Part shown: in pieces, positions 16,483-25,026 of the stretch
Layout: each line of letters begins with the position of its first letter
Position numbering within the stretch: the first letter of the stretch is position 1
DNA from: Desulfobulbaceae bacterium
GTDB lineage: Bacteria; Desulfobacterota; Desulfobulbia; Desulfobulbales; Desulfocapsaceae
DNA: 43,078 nucleotides
Direction of reading: 5' to 3'
Assembly: GCA_026988015.1 (NCBI GenBank)
Contig: JALSMA010000054.1
Coordinates: 1 to 43,078, forward strand
Position numbers and translations under genes: made by a program
Notes under the pieces: generated by a model
Seen by the model: the letters and a program-made list of their open reading frames with translations, nothing else
What the model was told of the DNA's origin: nothing
Databases searched by the model: none

Positions 16483-18996
16483 TTACGGTTCGCGCGGAGT
16501 AAAGAGGACACCATCCTCTGGAAGTTGTTTCCATTTTAATTCCACCGGGAAGGGTTTCACATCCCATATTTTCCTGGAATAATCCATGATAGAACGATCT
16601 GATGAAAACTTTCCCATGCGGACTGCATTCAAAATAGACACCCGGGTCCAGTTCTTTGTGTCCTGAAAGGCTTTTCCCACAAGGTCCTGACAGTCAATAT
16701 AAGCTCTGTAGTCGGCAAAGAGAGTGTACTGATCGTCAAAGAGCAGTGAATCAACAATGGGTCTGAACAGTTCCTGATCACCGTGTGAAAAATGGCCAGA
16801 GGCAATCAGGTCAATGGCGCTTTTCAATTCAGCATCGCCCTGATAATAATCTTTGGGGTTATATCCGCGGGATTGGAGCTCCATAACCTCTTCAACGCTC
16901 AACCCAAAGAGAAAGAAATTTTCTGGACCGACTTCTTCACGGATCTCCACGTTTGCGCCATCCAGAGTGCCAATGGTTAAGGCACCATTCATGGAAAATT
17001 TCATGTTGCCGGTACCTGATGCTTCCATGCCCGCCTGAGATATCTGTTCGGACAGATCGGTCATGGGATACACTGAATGACCTATTTTGACGTTGTAGTT
17101 GGGAACAAAAAAGACTTTCAGACGATCTGCGACGTCGGGATCATTATTGACTACGCCCGCGACGGAAGTAATCAGTTTAATCATCCGCTTAGCCATAAAG
17201 TAACCGGGTGCAGCTTTGCCGCCAAAGATGAAGAGGCGAGGAGTTATTTCGATTTCGGGGTTGGCTTTAATCCGATTATAGAGAGTAATGATATGCAAGA
17301 CATTGAGGTGTTGTCGTTTATACTCATGAATTCGTTTCACCTGCACATCGAACATGGCCCTAGGGTCAACCACCAGATCCATATGTTTTTTTATTTTATC
17401 AGCGGCATCCTGTTTGTTATCTTCTTTGACCTTGAGCCAGGCATCCTGGAAAGAAGAATCATCAGCCATCTTTTCCAGTTTCTTCAGGTCGTCAAGGTCG
17501 GTGAGCCACTTCTCACCAATGGCCTCTGTGATAAGTGTTGTTAACCTGGGATTACTCACCGCAATCCACCGTCGCGGGGTGACTCCGTTGGTCACATTAC
17601 GAATTTTTCCGGGGTACATTTCATTGAAATCTGCCAGGGTATGTTTGCGCAGCAAGTCGGTATGCATGGCTGCTACTCCGTTGATGGCCTTGGAACCGAC
17701 ACAGGCCATGTTCGCCATTCGTATATAGCGGGGACCCGATTCATCAATAATAGACATACGGCTTAATCGCTCATTGTCACCAGGATATTTCATGCGGACT
17801 TCGTCCATAAATCGGCTGTTGATCTCAAAGATTATTTCTAAATGTCTGGGCAGAAGGCTGCCGAAGAGATCGATCTGCCACTTTTCCATGGCCTCGGGAA
17901 GAAGGGTATGGTTGGTGTAGCACAGGGTTTTTGTGGTAATCTTCCAGGCGCTGTCCCAGTCGTACAGATGGACATCCATCAGAAGGTGCATCAGCTCAGG
18001 TATAGCAACTGACGGATGTGTGTCGTTGAGTTGGCCCTGAAAACAATCATGGAGATTATCAAGGTTGTCGTAAGAGAACAGGTGAATACGGATCATATCC
18101 TGTAGAGAACAGGAGACGAAAAAATACTGCTGTTCCAGGCGTAGCTTTTTTCCCTTAAACTGCTCATCGTTGGGATAGAGAACTTTTGTGATAGTCTCCG
18201 CGTGGATTTTTTCTTCTACGGCGCCGTAATAATCACCAGTGTTAAAGTCTGCAAAATCGAAGGAACTATGGGCCTCAGCGCTCCACAAACGAAGCAGATT
18301 GACATTGTTGACCTTAAATCCAGGAATCGGCGTGTCATAGGGAATGCCGATAACTACCCTTCCGGGAACCCAGCGAGAGCGGCGATTACCTCTTTCACTA
18401 TGATATATTTCCGTGTAGCCTCCAAACCCAACGTTACAGGTTAGATCTGATTTTTTGATCTCCCAGGGATTTCCAGGGCGCAGCCAGCGATCGCTGATTT
18501 CTTTCTGCCAGCCGCCCACAATTTCCTGATCAAACATGCCATACTCATAGCGAATACCATAACCAATAGCAGGAATCTGCAGAGAAGCAAGGGAATCCAG
18601 ATAACAGGCAGCAAGCCTTCCCAGGCCGCCATTGCCTAACCCAGGCTCCTCTTCATGGTCAATAAGTTCCTGTAAATCAAGACCACTTTCTTTAGCAGCT
18701 TGAGCAAAATCATCATAGAGACCAAGGTTAACGAGGTTGTTATGGAGATGCGGACCCATAAGAAATTCTGCTGACAGATAGCAGACAATTTTTGAGTCCT
18801 TATCAAGCAGTGCCTCCACCGAATTCACAAAGAGATGCTGCATGCGATCCCGAAGGGTGCTGGATACAGCAAGGAAGCAATCATTAAGGCTTGCTGTGCG
18901 TGTGGTTGTTCCCTGTTTGTAGAAGATATTGTAGGCAAAGGCTCTTTTGAGTTTTGCTATGCGATCTTTTTGCTTGTTATTTGATTTTGTACTCAT
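16483..18996 (-). CDS. glgP: Glycogen/starch/alpha-glucan phosphorylase
   Basis: A GT35 enzyme releasing glucose-1-phosphate from the non-reducing ends of glycogen. The product has 837 aa. The pyridoxal-phosphate lysine is Lys666 in EASGTGNMKFSMNGALTIGTLDG, and N-terminal GNGGLGRLAACYLDSLA and GYGIRYEYGMF are the family glucan-site motifs. The ATG at 18996 has AAGGAGA six bases upstream. The C-terminal tail after WDVKPFPVELK is about 15 residues longer than I expect for the family. It runs straight into the zwf fragment with only one TAA between, so the deletion that destroyed zwf may have replaced the native GlgP end. The eda gene ends 60 bases upstream. Confidence 0.95.
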   Translation of the reverse strand: MSTKSNNKQKDRIAKLKRAFAYNIFYKQGTTTRTASLNDCFLAVSSTLRDRMQHLFVNSVEALLDKDSKIVCYLSAEFLMGPHLHNNLVNLGLYDDFAQAAKESGLDLQELIDHEEEPGLGNGGLGRLAACYLDSLASLQIPAIGYGIRYEYGMFDQEIVGGWQKEISDRWLRPGNPWEIKKSDLTCNVGFGGYTEIYHSERGNRRSRWVPGRVVIGIPYDTPIPGFKVNNVNLLRLWSAEAHSSFDFADFNTGDYYGAVEEKIHAETITKVLYPNDEQFKGKKLRLEQQYFFVSCSLQDMIRIHLFSYDNLDNLHDCFQGQLNDTHPSVAIPELMHLLMDVHLYDWDSAWKITTKTLCYTNHTLLPEAMEKWQIDLFGSLLPRHLEIIFEINSRFMDEVRMKYPGDNERLSRMSIIDESGPRYIRMANMACVGSKAINGVAAMHTDLLRKHTLADFNEMYPGKIRNVTNGVTPRRWIAVSNPRLTTLITEAIGEKWLTDLDDLKKLEKMADDSSFQDAWLKVKEDNKQDAADKIKKHMDLVVDPRAMFDVQVKRIHEYKRQHLNVLHIITLYNRIKANPEIEITPRLFIFGGKAAPGYFMAKRMIKLITSVAGVVNNDPDVADRLKVFFVPNYNVKIGHSVYPMTDLSEQISQAGMEASGTGNMKFSMNGALTIGTLDGANVEIREEVGPENFFLFGLSVEEVMELQSRGYNPKDYYQGDAELKSAIDLIASGHFSHGDQELFRPIVDSLLFDDQYTLFADYRAYIDCQDLVGKAFQDTKNWTRVSILNAVRMGKFSSDRSIMDYSRKIWDVKPFPVELKWKQLPEDGVLFTPREP

Positions 18997-19056
18997 GCTG
19001 TCTCCTTGACGGGTGGGGCCAGTTTTCTTGGTTGAAAATAGGGGGAATGTTTTCTG

Positions 19057-19695
19057 CTACGCACCGACAGACCGAGCCAGATTGGTTATTTTTTGCCAGT
19101 CACCCTGTTCAAGAGCATTAGTTGGTGCAAGCCATGAACCGCCAACACATGCAACATTTTTCAGTTTCAAGTAATCCCTGTAGTTGTTAGGTGATATGCC
19201 GCCGGTGGGACAGAAAGTTGCCTGTGGAAAGGGGCCGCCAATGGACTTTATCATCTTGATACCACCTACAGCTTCCGCAGGGTAAAATTTGAATTCCCGG
19301 AAATCATACTCTATGCCGAGCATCAGTTCAGAGGCAGTTGAGATACCGGGAATCAGGGCGATAGAGCCGTTCAGGGCAGCTGTAAGAAGGGTCGGCGTCA
19401 GTCCCGGACTGATGGCAAAAACACCACCAGCTTTGGTAACTGCGTCTAAATCAGCTCGTGTGGTCACAGTTCCGGCACCGACAACGGCACCTTGGACTTC
19501 TGCTGCAATCCTTCTGATAGCCTCAATGGCCACCGGGGTACGAAGAGTCACTTCCAATACTTTCACCCCGCCGGCAACAAGTGCCTTGGCAAGGGGAACG
19601 GCATGCTCAATATTGTTGATGACAATCACCGGAACAACGGGGCCGGTTTGCAAGACATCCAGGGCGCTCAGTTTCCAGTTTGTTCTCTTTGACAT
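19057..19695 (-). CDS. eda: 2-keto-3-deoxy-6-phosphogluconate aldolase
   Basis: Splits KDPG into pyruvate and glyceraldehyde-3-phosphate, the second step of the Entner-Doudoroff route. The product has 212 aa. The Schiff-base lysine is Lys136 in FKFYPAE, the general base is Glu48 in LEVTLRTP, and the phosphate-binding region is [10 protein letters not shown] followed by [15 protein letters not shown]. It starts 21 bases after the edd stop, so the two are clearly an operon. The upstream ribosome-binding site is poor, so translation may be coupled to edd. Confidence 0.95.
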   Translation of the reverse strand: MSKRTNWKLSALDVLQTGPVVPVIVINNIEHAVPLAKALVAGGVKVLEVTLRTPVAIEAIRRIAAEVQGAVVGAGTVTTRADLDAVTKAGGVFAISPGLTPTLLTAALNGSIALIPGISTASELMLGIEYDFREFKFYPAEAVGGIKMIKSIGGPFPQATFCPTGGISPNNYRDYLKLKNVACVGGSWLAPTNALEQGDWQKITNLARSVGA

Positions 19696-19716
19696 GATAA
19701 TATCCAGGGTTGAAGA

Positions 19717-21546
19717 TTAGTTTTCATCAGTATAGGTGAAGATTGAGCTTGCCCCTTCTTCAGCGCCCGATAGGTCTTTACGCAAAGGGGCAAAAATCTG
19801 TCTGCCCAGTCCGTAACGGTTGGTGTCAAGATCATATTTACAGGGCCCGCGCTGCTCCAGTTCCAGCTTATCTACTTTCAGTTCTAAAATACTGTTATGG
19901 GCATCCATAAGGATAATATCCCCATCCTGCACCTTGGCTAGTAAGCCACCAGTAACGGCCTCAGGAGTACAGTGGATGGCAAAGGGTACCTTGCCGGAAG
20001 CACCTGAAAGTCTCCCATCAGTGACAAGGCCTACAGTATACCCCCGATCCATGGTGATGGAAAGATGAGTGATTAATTTATGCAGCTCCGGCATCCCGTT
20101 ACCACGTGGGCCCTGAAAGCGGACAACCGCCACCATGTCTCGATTTAATTTACCTGCCTTGAAGGCATCTTCGAGCTCCTGCTGGCTGTTGAAAACCATG
20201 GCAGGTGCTTTAACAAAAGTCTTCTCCCCATTAGCAAGGGCCGATATTTTCATAATTGCCCGGCCAAGATTACCGGACAGCACTTTAATTCCGCCCATTG
20301 TCTCGAATGGGTCTGTCACCGTTGAAATAATTGTTGGATCTCCTGTCTGCTGCGGGCCTTTCTTCCATGTTGCTTTGTTATCTTTAAGTGCTGGTTTTTC
20401 AGTGTATCTTGCAAATCCTTTTCCAGCTACGGTTTGCACATCTTCGTGAATTAGTCCGCCTTCCAGTAATTCCTTAATAAGAAGGGCCATTCCTCCGGCC
20501 TGCTGAAAAGAATTAATATCACCAGAACCGTTAGGATAGATACGCACCAGTAGGGGGGTGATATCCGATATTTCTGCAAAATCATTCCAGTCAATACGTA
20601 TTCCGGCAGCATGGGCAATGGCCACCAAGTGCATTGTTTCATTGGTCGATCCGCCTGTAGCCATAAGACCGACAATGGCGTTGATAATCGATTTTTCACT
20701 GATGACCTGAGACAGTGGGGTGTAGTCTGTGCCAAGGTGAGTCAGTGAGGTGATTTGTTCGGCAGCGGATCTGGTGAGCGCGTCACGCAATTTGGTTCCG
20801 GCATTGACAAATGAACTGCCCGGCAGATGCATCCCCAGCATTTCCGCCATAAGCTGATTGGAGTTAGCCGTTCCGTAAAAGGTACAGGTTCCTGGACTGT
20901 GGTAGGCTTTGGTCTCTGAGGAGAGGAGTTCGTCATGTCCGATCTCTCCTTTGGCAAAAGCCTCCCGAACCTTGTTTTTATCTTTATTGGTAATGCCGGA
21001 AGTCATGGGCCCTGCAGGAATAAGGATCATGGGGAGATAGCCAAATTGCAGGCCGCCCATCAGTAAACCTGGTAAGATTTTGTCACATACGCCAAGAAGG
21101 ATGGCACCGTCGAAGACATTATGGGAAAGTCCGATAACCGTGGACATGGCAATAACATCACGGCTCATCAGGCTCATGTCCATTCCGGGTTCTCCTTGGG
21201 TGACTCCGTCACACATGGCTGGAACTCCGCCGGCAAACTGAGCATTGCCTCCTGCCCTTGCAACGGATGCTTTGATGAGAGCAGGGTATGCACCGTATGG
21301 CTGATGCGCCGAGACCATATCATTGTATGCTGATATGATACCAATGTTGGGCGTCTGGTCATTTAGAAGCGCACTGCGACAGGTACCGACACACCCTGCG
21401 AGATCGTGAGCCAAGTTGGAACAGGGGAGATTATTACGAAAAACCCCATTGCTTTTGGCAGATTCCATCCGCTGCAGGTACAGTTGACGATGCGGTTTGC
21501 TCCGTTCTATGATACGCTCGGTGACTTGTTGGACTGTTCTATGCAC
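19717..21546 (-). CDS. edd: 6-phosphogluconate dehydratase
   Basis: Converts 6-phosphogluconate to KDPG, the first committed Entner-Doudoroff step. It is a 4Fe-4S enzyme of the IlvD/Edd family. The 609 aa match the Edd subgroup in length. Characteristic pieces are SAYNDMVSAHQPYGAYP, CDGVTQGEPGMDMSLMSRD, GVCDKILPGLLMG, GTCTFYGTANSNQL (a cluster cysteine) and DGRLSGASGKVPFAIH. The start is GTG at 21546 with GGGAGAG about 6 bases upstream. The resulting N-terminus aligns with the known start pattern VTxRIIERS. The aldehyde oxidoreductase gene ends 92 bases upstream on the same strand. Confidence 0.95.
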   Translation of the reverse strand: MHRTVQQVTERIIERSKPHRQLYLQRMESAKSNGVFRNNLPCSNLAHDLAGCVGTCRSALLNDQTPNIGIISAYNDMVSAHQPYGAYPALIKASVARAGGNAQFAGGVPAMCDGVTQGEPGMDMSLMSRDVIAMSTVIGLSHNVFDGAILLGVCDKILPGLLMGGLQFGYLPMILIPAGPMTSGITNKDKNKVREAFAKGEIGHDELLSSETKAYHSPGTCTFYGTANSNQLMAEMLGMHLPGSSFVNAGTKLRDALTRSAAEQITSLTHLGTDYTPLSQVISEKSIINAIVGLMATGGSTNETMHLVAIAHAAGIRIDWNDFAEISDITPLLVRIYPNGSGDINSFQQAGGMALLIKELLEGGLIHEDVQTVAGKGFARYTEKPALKDNKATWKKGPQQTGDPTIISTVTDPFETMGGIKVLSGNLGRAIMKISALANGEKTFVKAPAMVFNSQQELEDAFKAGKLNRDMVAVVRFQGPRGNGMPELHKLITHLSITMDRGYTVGLVTDGRLSGASGKVPFAIHCTPEAVTGGLLAKVQDGDIILMDAHNSILELKVDKLELEQRGPCKYDLDTNRYGLGRQIFAPLRKDLSGAEEGASSIFTYTDEN

Positions 21547-21638
21547 AAAATCTCTCCCTGGTCTGTCATGTAATAGCTAGGTTAGTACTCATTGTGTCGT
21601 GATAGGGGACAGAGCTGTTACCATTGTTGGGTTGGCAG

Positions 21639-23378
21639 TCATGCTCCTGCAAGGCCCATGATGGCTTTTCCATATTCACTTTTTAAGTTGTTAAGATAGT
21701 CCGGATCTATGGGACCTTTCCAGGTTTTGATCTTAAAAAATCGTTTTGGAATGGTAGTTCCTTCAGGGGAGAATCCGGTTGCAATTCGAGTCTGCCAGCG
21801 CAGTTTCTGGATGTGTTTGCCAAGAGGATCAATACTTGCGGCCAGTTCCGGATATCCTATAGAATGAAGGCAGTCAGCAAGGAGTTCCTCCTTGTATACG
21901 CCTCTGGCAAAAAGGCAGGCAACCATGGAGGTCATAAAGGCACGCCCTGCCTCATCATTGATCAGGAAATCTACAGCTCCCCTGATGTCTTGATCTGAAT
22001 GTTTCTGGTCGTAGGAGTAGGCTCCGCTATCAAGGTGCGAATGCCTGAAGCCCAGTGACTGGGCAGCAAAAAAGACCTCACCTGTGGCGTATCCCGCCAT
22101 TTCCTGACCTAGTACACATGCGAAATCAACACCGCCGTATTCTCGAGCTGCTTTGAGGCTTCCCTGGCCAAGCAGTCTGTAAAAATCGTTTACCCCGTTT
22201 CCAAGCATCTCTGTTGCCAACTGGTAGCCCTCAGCATCTCCAAAGGAGAGTCTCACCCCGCTCTCTTTCTCTGAGATAAACCCTTTCTCAGTGGCTTCTG
22301 TGGCCCAGGCCAGGGCAACTCCACCTGACATGGCATCCAGGCCGGCCTTTTCCATAAGGTCAAGAATGTTGAGAATGGCACGGGTCTCTGTTACCCCTAA
22401 CATGGTACCCAGTGAGAATATCATCTCATAATCATAGGCGACCTGTTTAAACGTGTAACGATGATTAGCATCAAACATTTCCCGTACGAAGCCGACATGA
22501 ATACAGCCTACAGGACATCCAGAGCAGGCGGAGTTGCGGAGCAGGTTGTCCGTGGCAAATCGCTCACCATTAATTTTATCAATGGCCGGATCACTGGTGG
22601 CCTGCAGGTTGCGCCAAGGCAGGGACTTGATATCATTTAATCCCTGCAGGTTTGCCGGGGTACCAAGGTTATGATATTTCTTCATCATATCAGTGGCTGT
22701 GACTTGTTGATAAACTTTTTCAAAGAGCTTGTTGTACTCTTTATTCTTAATTCCAGGAAAAATGGCATCGCCATGAATGAGAATGGCTTTGCAGTTCTTG
22801 GCACCGAGTGCTGCACCGCCGCCAAGTCGACCAAAGTGCCGGTAAGTGTCCACATTTATATTGGCCATGGCAGAACCATTTTCACCGGCAGGGCCAATGC
22901 GGAGAGTGGTTCGGTGTCCGGAGCCTTTAGAAATAGTCCGTAAAATTTTGCCACTTTCATCCACAGTCATTCCCTTCATAAAGGAAACATCTTTGATTTC
23001 AAGGGATCTGGAACTTATACTCACACAGCAGAGTCGTTTCGCCTTTCCGATAATGACCAATGCGTCAAGGTTTGCAAAGAAGAGAGATAGTGCAGACCGT
23101 CCTCCGGCATGGCTCTCGGTGTACTGGTCATGATAGGGAGATTTAAAGCTGCAGACCGTTTTACTCATCAGCGGGAAATATCCGGTGAGGGGCCCAATGG
23201 CAAAGATGACTGGTTGGCGGGGGTCATTCCAGGGATGTTCCGGCAAGCCATATTTATTAAACAGCAGTGCGGCAAGTCCACTTCCCCCAGCTTCACTGTT
23301 GCGGCCGTCAAGATGGACAATTTCTCCTTTTCTGGAGGACAGGTTCACTGCTAAAACTCTAAAATGATCACGAATCAT
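21639..23378 (-). CDS. Aldehyde ferredoxin oxidoreductase family, tungsten/molybdenum catalytic subunit
   Basis: A tungstopterin (or molybdopterin) enzyme oxidising an aldehyde to an acid with ferredoxin as acceptor. The product has 579 aa. The N-terminal AOR domain carries the pterin-binding stretch ESHAGGRSALSLFFANLDALVI. The 4Fe-4S ligands are Cys285, Cys288 and Cys292 in CSGCPVGC, plus a distal Cys488. The ATG at 23378 overlaps the stop of the four-cluster Fe-S gene (TGATG) and has GGAGG eight bases upstream. The two-subunit arrangement matches bacterial AorAB and the GorSL/XorSL enzymes of Caldicellulosiruptor, one of which oxidises glyceraldehyde-3-phosphate. Sitting directly before edd-eda, this enzyme may oxidise the glyceraldehyde-3-phosphate they produce. 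That substrate is inference, and acetaldehyde or other aldehydes are alternatives. Confidence 0.9.
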   Translation of the reverse strand: MIRDHFRVLAVNLSSRKGEIVHLDGRNSEAGGSGLAALLFNKYGLPEHPWNDPRQPVIFAIGPLTGYFPLMSKTVCSFKSPYHDQYTESHAGGRSALSLFFANLDALVIIGKAKRLCCVSISSRSLEIKDVSFMKGMTVDESGKILRTISKGSGHRTTLRIGPAGENGSAMANINVDTYRHFGRLGGGAALGAKNCKAILIHGDAIFPGIKNKEYNKLFEKVYQQVTATDMMKKYHNLGTPANLQGLNDIKSLPWRNLQATSDPAIDKINGERFATDNLLRNSACSGCPVGCIHVGFVREMFDANHRYTFKQVAYDYEMIFSLGTMLGVTETRAILNILDLMEKAGLDAMSGGVALAWATEATEKGFISEKESGVRLSFGDAEGYQLATEMLGNGVNDFYRLLGQGSLKAAREYGGVDFACVLGQEMAGYATGEVFFAAQSLGFRHSHLDSGAYSYDQKHSDQDIRGAVDFLINDEAGRAFMTSMVACLFARGVYKEELLADCLHSIGYPELAASIDPLGKHIQKLRWQTRIATGFSPEGTTIPKRFFKIKTWKGPIDPDYLNNLKSEYGKAIMGLAGA

Positions 23379-23803
23379 CAATTTTCCTCCGCAGTTGCAG
23401 CCGTCTTCACTTCTTCCATTTCAAGACAGTTGTGGGGACAGAAATCAACACAGCGTCCACAATGGATGCAGACATAAACCGCCCCGCTGTGATCTTGAGA
23501 AACAGCACCAATGGGGCAGGCGGTAACGCACTCGCCACAGTCGATGCAGAGTTTTTTCTTTACAATTACCCCTCCGCCTTTGCGTTGAGAAAAGGCGCCA
23601 GTAGGGCAGGCAGTGGCACAGGGTGCAGGATTACAGGCAAGGCAGTAAATTGCCTGGAATCCTGTAGTGAGCCCTCCGGAGGACTTGATGCGAATTCCGG
23701 CTGTGTCCCAGGATATCTGTTTGTGAACCAGCCTTGCGCATGTCAGGGAACAGGAATGACATCCGATACAACGATCAATCCTGGGTGCGGTTAATTTTTT
23801 CAT
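23378..23803 (-). CDS. Four-cluster [4Fe-4S] ferredoxin-like electron-transfer subunit of the AOR
   Basis: A 141-aa protein with sixteen cysteines arranged as four 4Fe-4S sites: Cys12/15/18/22, Cys54/57/62/66, Cys86/89/92/96 and Cys112/115/118/122. The last two are standard CxxCxxCxxxCP motifs, and the second has the CxxCxxxxCxxxCP spacing of DmsB/HycB-type subunits. It would pass electrons from the AOR active site to ferredoxin or another partner. The gene overlaps the AOR start by one base, so the two subunits are coupled and probably form a complex, as with the small subunit of AorAB and GorSL. No FAD/NAD subunit (AorC type) is adjacent. It is the first gene of the - strand carbon cluster. 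Confidence 0.88.
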   Translation of the reverse strand: MKKLTAPRIDRCIGCHSCSLTCARLVHKQISWDTAGIRIKSSGGLTTGFQAIYCLACNPAPCATACPTGAFSQRKGGGVIVKKKLCIDCGECVTACPIGAVSQDHSGAVYVCIHCGRCVDFCPHNCLEMEEVKTAATAEEN

Positions 23804-24265
23804 AATGAGTTCTGTATTTCCTGGTTTGACTGTCGGGAATAACCAACACAGTTCAATAGAGTTAGTACCGGAGACGAAAAATCTCGGGGAACAGTTTAGG
23901 CGATTATCGACCCTCCTTGTTAGGATAGGTTGTATAATTGTAAACCCTGAATACAGGCATGTTTGAAAAAATCATTTGCCTTCCTTCAGGGCAGTCACTG
24001 TCGGTACATTCTTTTGTCTCTTAAGATAATGATATTACAAATCATAATTGGTGTGTGTGGAGGAGCCAGGCTGCTTCATCGTCAAACGTTTCCGGATCCC
24101 GATAAACGAAAAAGAAAAGCAAACGATTTTCTTCGAACTTAGTAAGAAATTATCTTATATAATAGAGAAACACAATGAAATATAAGTTGCAAGGAACGAA
24201 TTTCAAGAAACAGAGAAAGGGATCACTATATAAATTATAGTTTACTTCCTGGGAGCTTTTACTTT
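23804..24265. other. Intergenic region upstream of the AOR/ED cluster
   Basis: A 462-base gap between the 45-aa ORF and the Fe-S gene, both on the minus strand, so it should contain the cluster's promoter. I see no clear sigma-70 or sigma-54 promoter on the minus strand. It holds a CCCTGAA/TTCAGGG inverted repeat (23945-23951 and 23985-23991), a perfect 9-base inverted pair TAAGATAAT/ATTATCTTA (24022-24030 and 24149-24157), and AT-rich sequence. No gene is supported. Confidence 0.4.
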
Positions 24266-24403
24266 TCAGGAATACTCTTTTGGTGTGTCAGGCTGAATGC
24301 CAGATCTCTCGGCAGCACGAACTAATCCGGCCAGCGAATCGACATCCACCTTTCGCATAGGGCGTGCCCTGTGCATTCTATCTGTTTTTTGAGGCTGCAT
24401 CAT
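24266..24403 (-). CDS. Small 45-aa hypothetical protein
   Basis: A short minus-strand ORF, ATG at 24403 to TGA at 24266-24268. GGTGG about 8 bases upstream could serve as a ribosome-binding site. A second ATG follows directly (MMQPQK). The product is basic at the N-terminus (RMHRARPMRKVD) and then predicted helical (SLAGLVRAAERSGI). It starts 15 bases after the HD-protein stop, as expected for a last operon gene. I recognise no family. The amino-acid pattern looks like real coding sequence, but the length makes it uncertain. Confidence 0.45.
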   Translation of the reverse strand: MMQPQKTDRMHRARPMRKVDVDSLAGLVRAAERSGIQPDTPKEYS

Positions 24404-24418
24404 CAAACGACCACCGAC

Positions 24419-25015
24419 TCAGGATTCATGAAAAACCGGTAGTTCTGTGTTGTTCGCAGCCTCAGTTATTATGTCCGGTGTTGAGGTGATTGTCGAGAAG
24501 AGAAAACTCTCAAGTTCTTGGCATTTCGTAAAGTTTTCTCTGATGAGTGCGTGTCGTGCGGGGTCATTGTTACCATAATACTCAATGATATAATCAAGGC
24601 GCTGCTCAAGAGAGACTATCTCATCATGGAGTACCCGCTTGTCGGCATAGTAGACGATTTCCTTGGCAAGAAAATGCCCTTTTGTATAGCGGTCCGGTGA
24701 GAATTCAGTGAGCATCACATGCTCACGAACGACTTCCGCCACTTCGGCATAGCCGTGTTGCTGGCAGATGTCTCTGCCTTTTTTGGCGTGGTCACAGCGT
24801 TCTTTGAGGCATGGTGTCTTGGCAATGTCATGGAGCAAAGCTCCCGCCAGAACCAGTTCTTTTGAGGGAACTCGGGGGGATGAGCTGGAGATGGTAAGTT
24901 CAAGAAGAAGAACCTGGGACACCCGGGCCACCATTATGGAGTGTGCCCGGATGTTGTCAAGCATGTCATACTCGTCCATGAGCGAGTAGCAGGTATGTGA
25001 AGATGGAATAGACAT
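24419..25015 (-). CDS. HD-domain phosphohydrolase-like protein
   Basis: A 198-aa HD/HDIG-superfamily protein. The metal-binding residues are visible: His25 in NIRAHSIMVARV, His62-Asp63 in GALLHDIAKT, further His residues in CDHAKKG and REHVM, and Asp124 in YYADKRV. Such proteins hydrolyse phosphoesters, often of nucleotides, and the substrate cannot be told here. The sequence PRVPSKELVLAGALLHDIAKT followed by HGYAEVAEVVREH is typical of stand-alone HD hydrolases. The start ATG lies 11 bases after the hemE stop, so it belongs to the heme-related operon. A link to heme metabolism is only contextual. Confidence 0.8.
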   Translation of the reverse strand: MSIPSSHTCYSLMDEYDMLDNIRAHSIMVARVSQVLLLELTISSSSPRVPSKELVLAGALLHDIAKTPCLKERCDHAKKGRDICQQHGYAEVAEVVREHVMLTEFSPDRYTKGHFLAKEIVYYADKRVLHDEIVSLEQRLDYIIEYYGNNDPARHALIRENFTKCQELESFLFSTITSTPDIITEAANNTELPVFHES

Positions 25016-25026
25016 GACATCTACTG

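Noticed and set aside
23945-23991. Possible further copy of the dispersed repeat (AACCCTGAATAC shared with copy B)
   Set aside because: Only about ten bases are shared, and the right end lacks the TCACGGATTC core; the local CCCTGAA/TTCAGGG inverted repeat is a separate feature.
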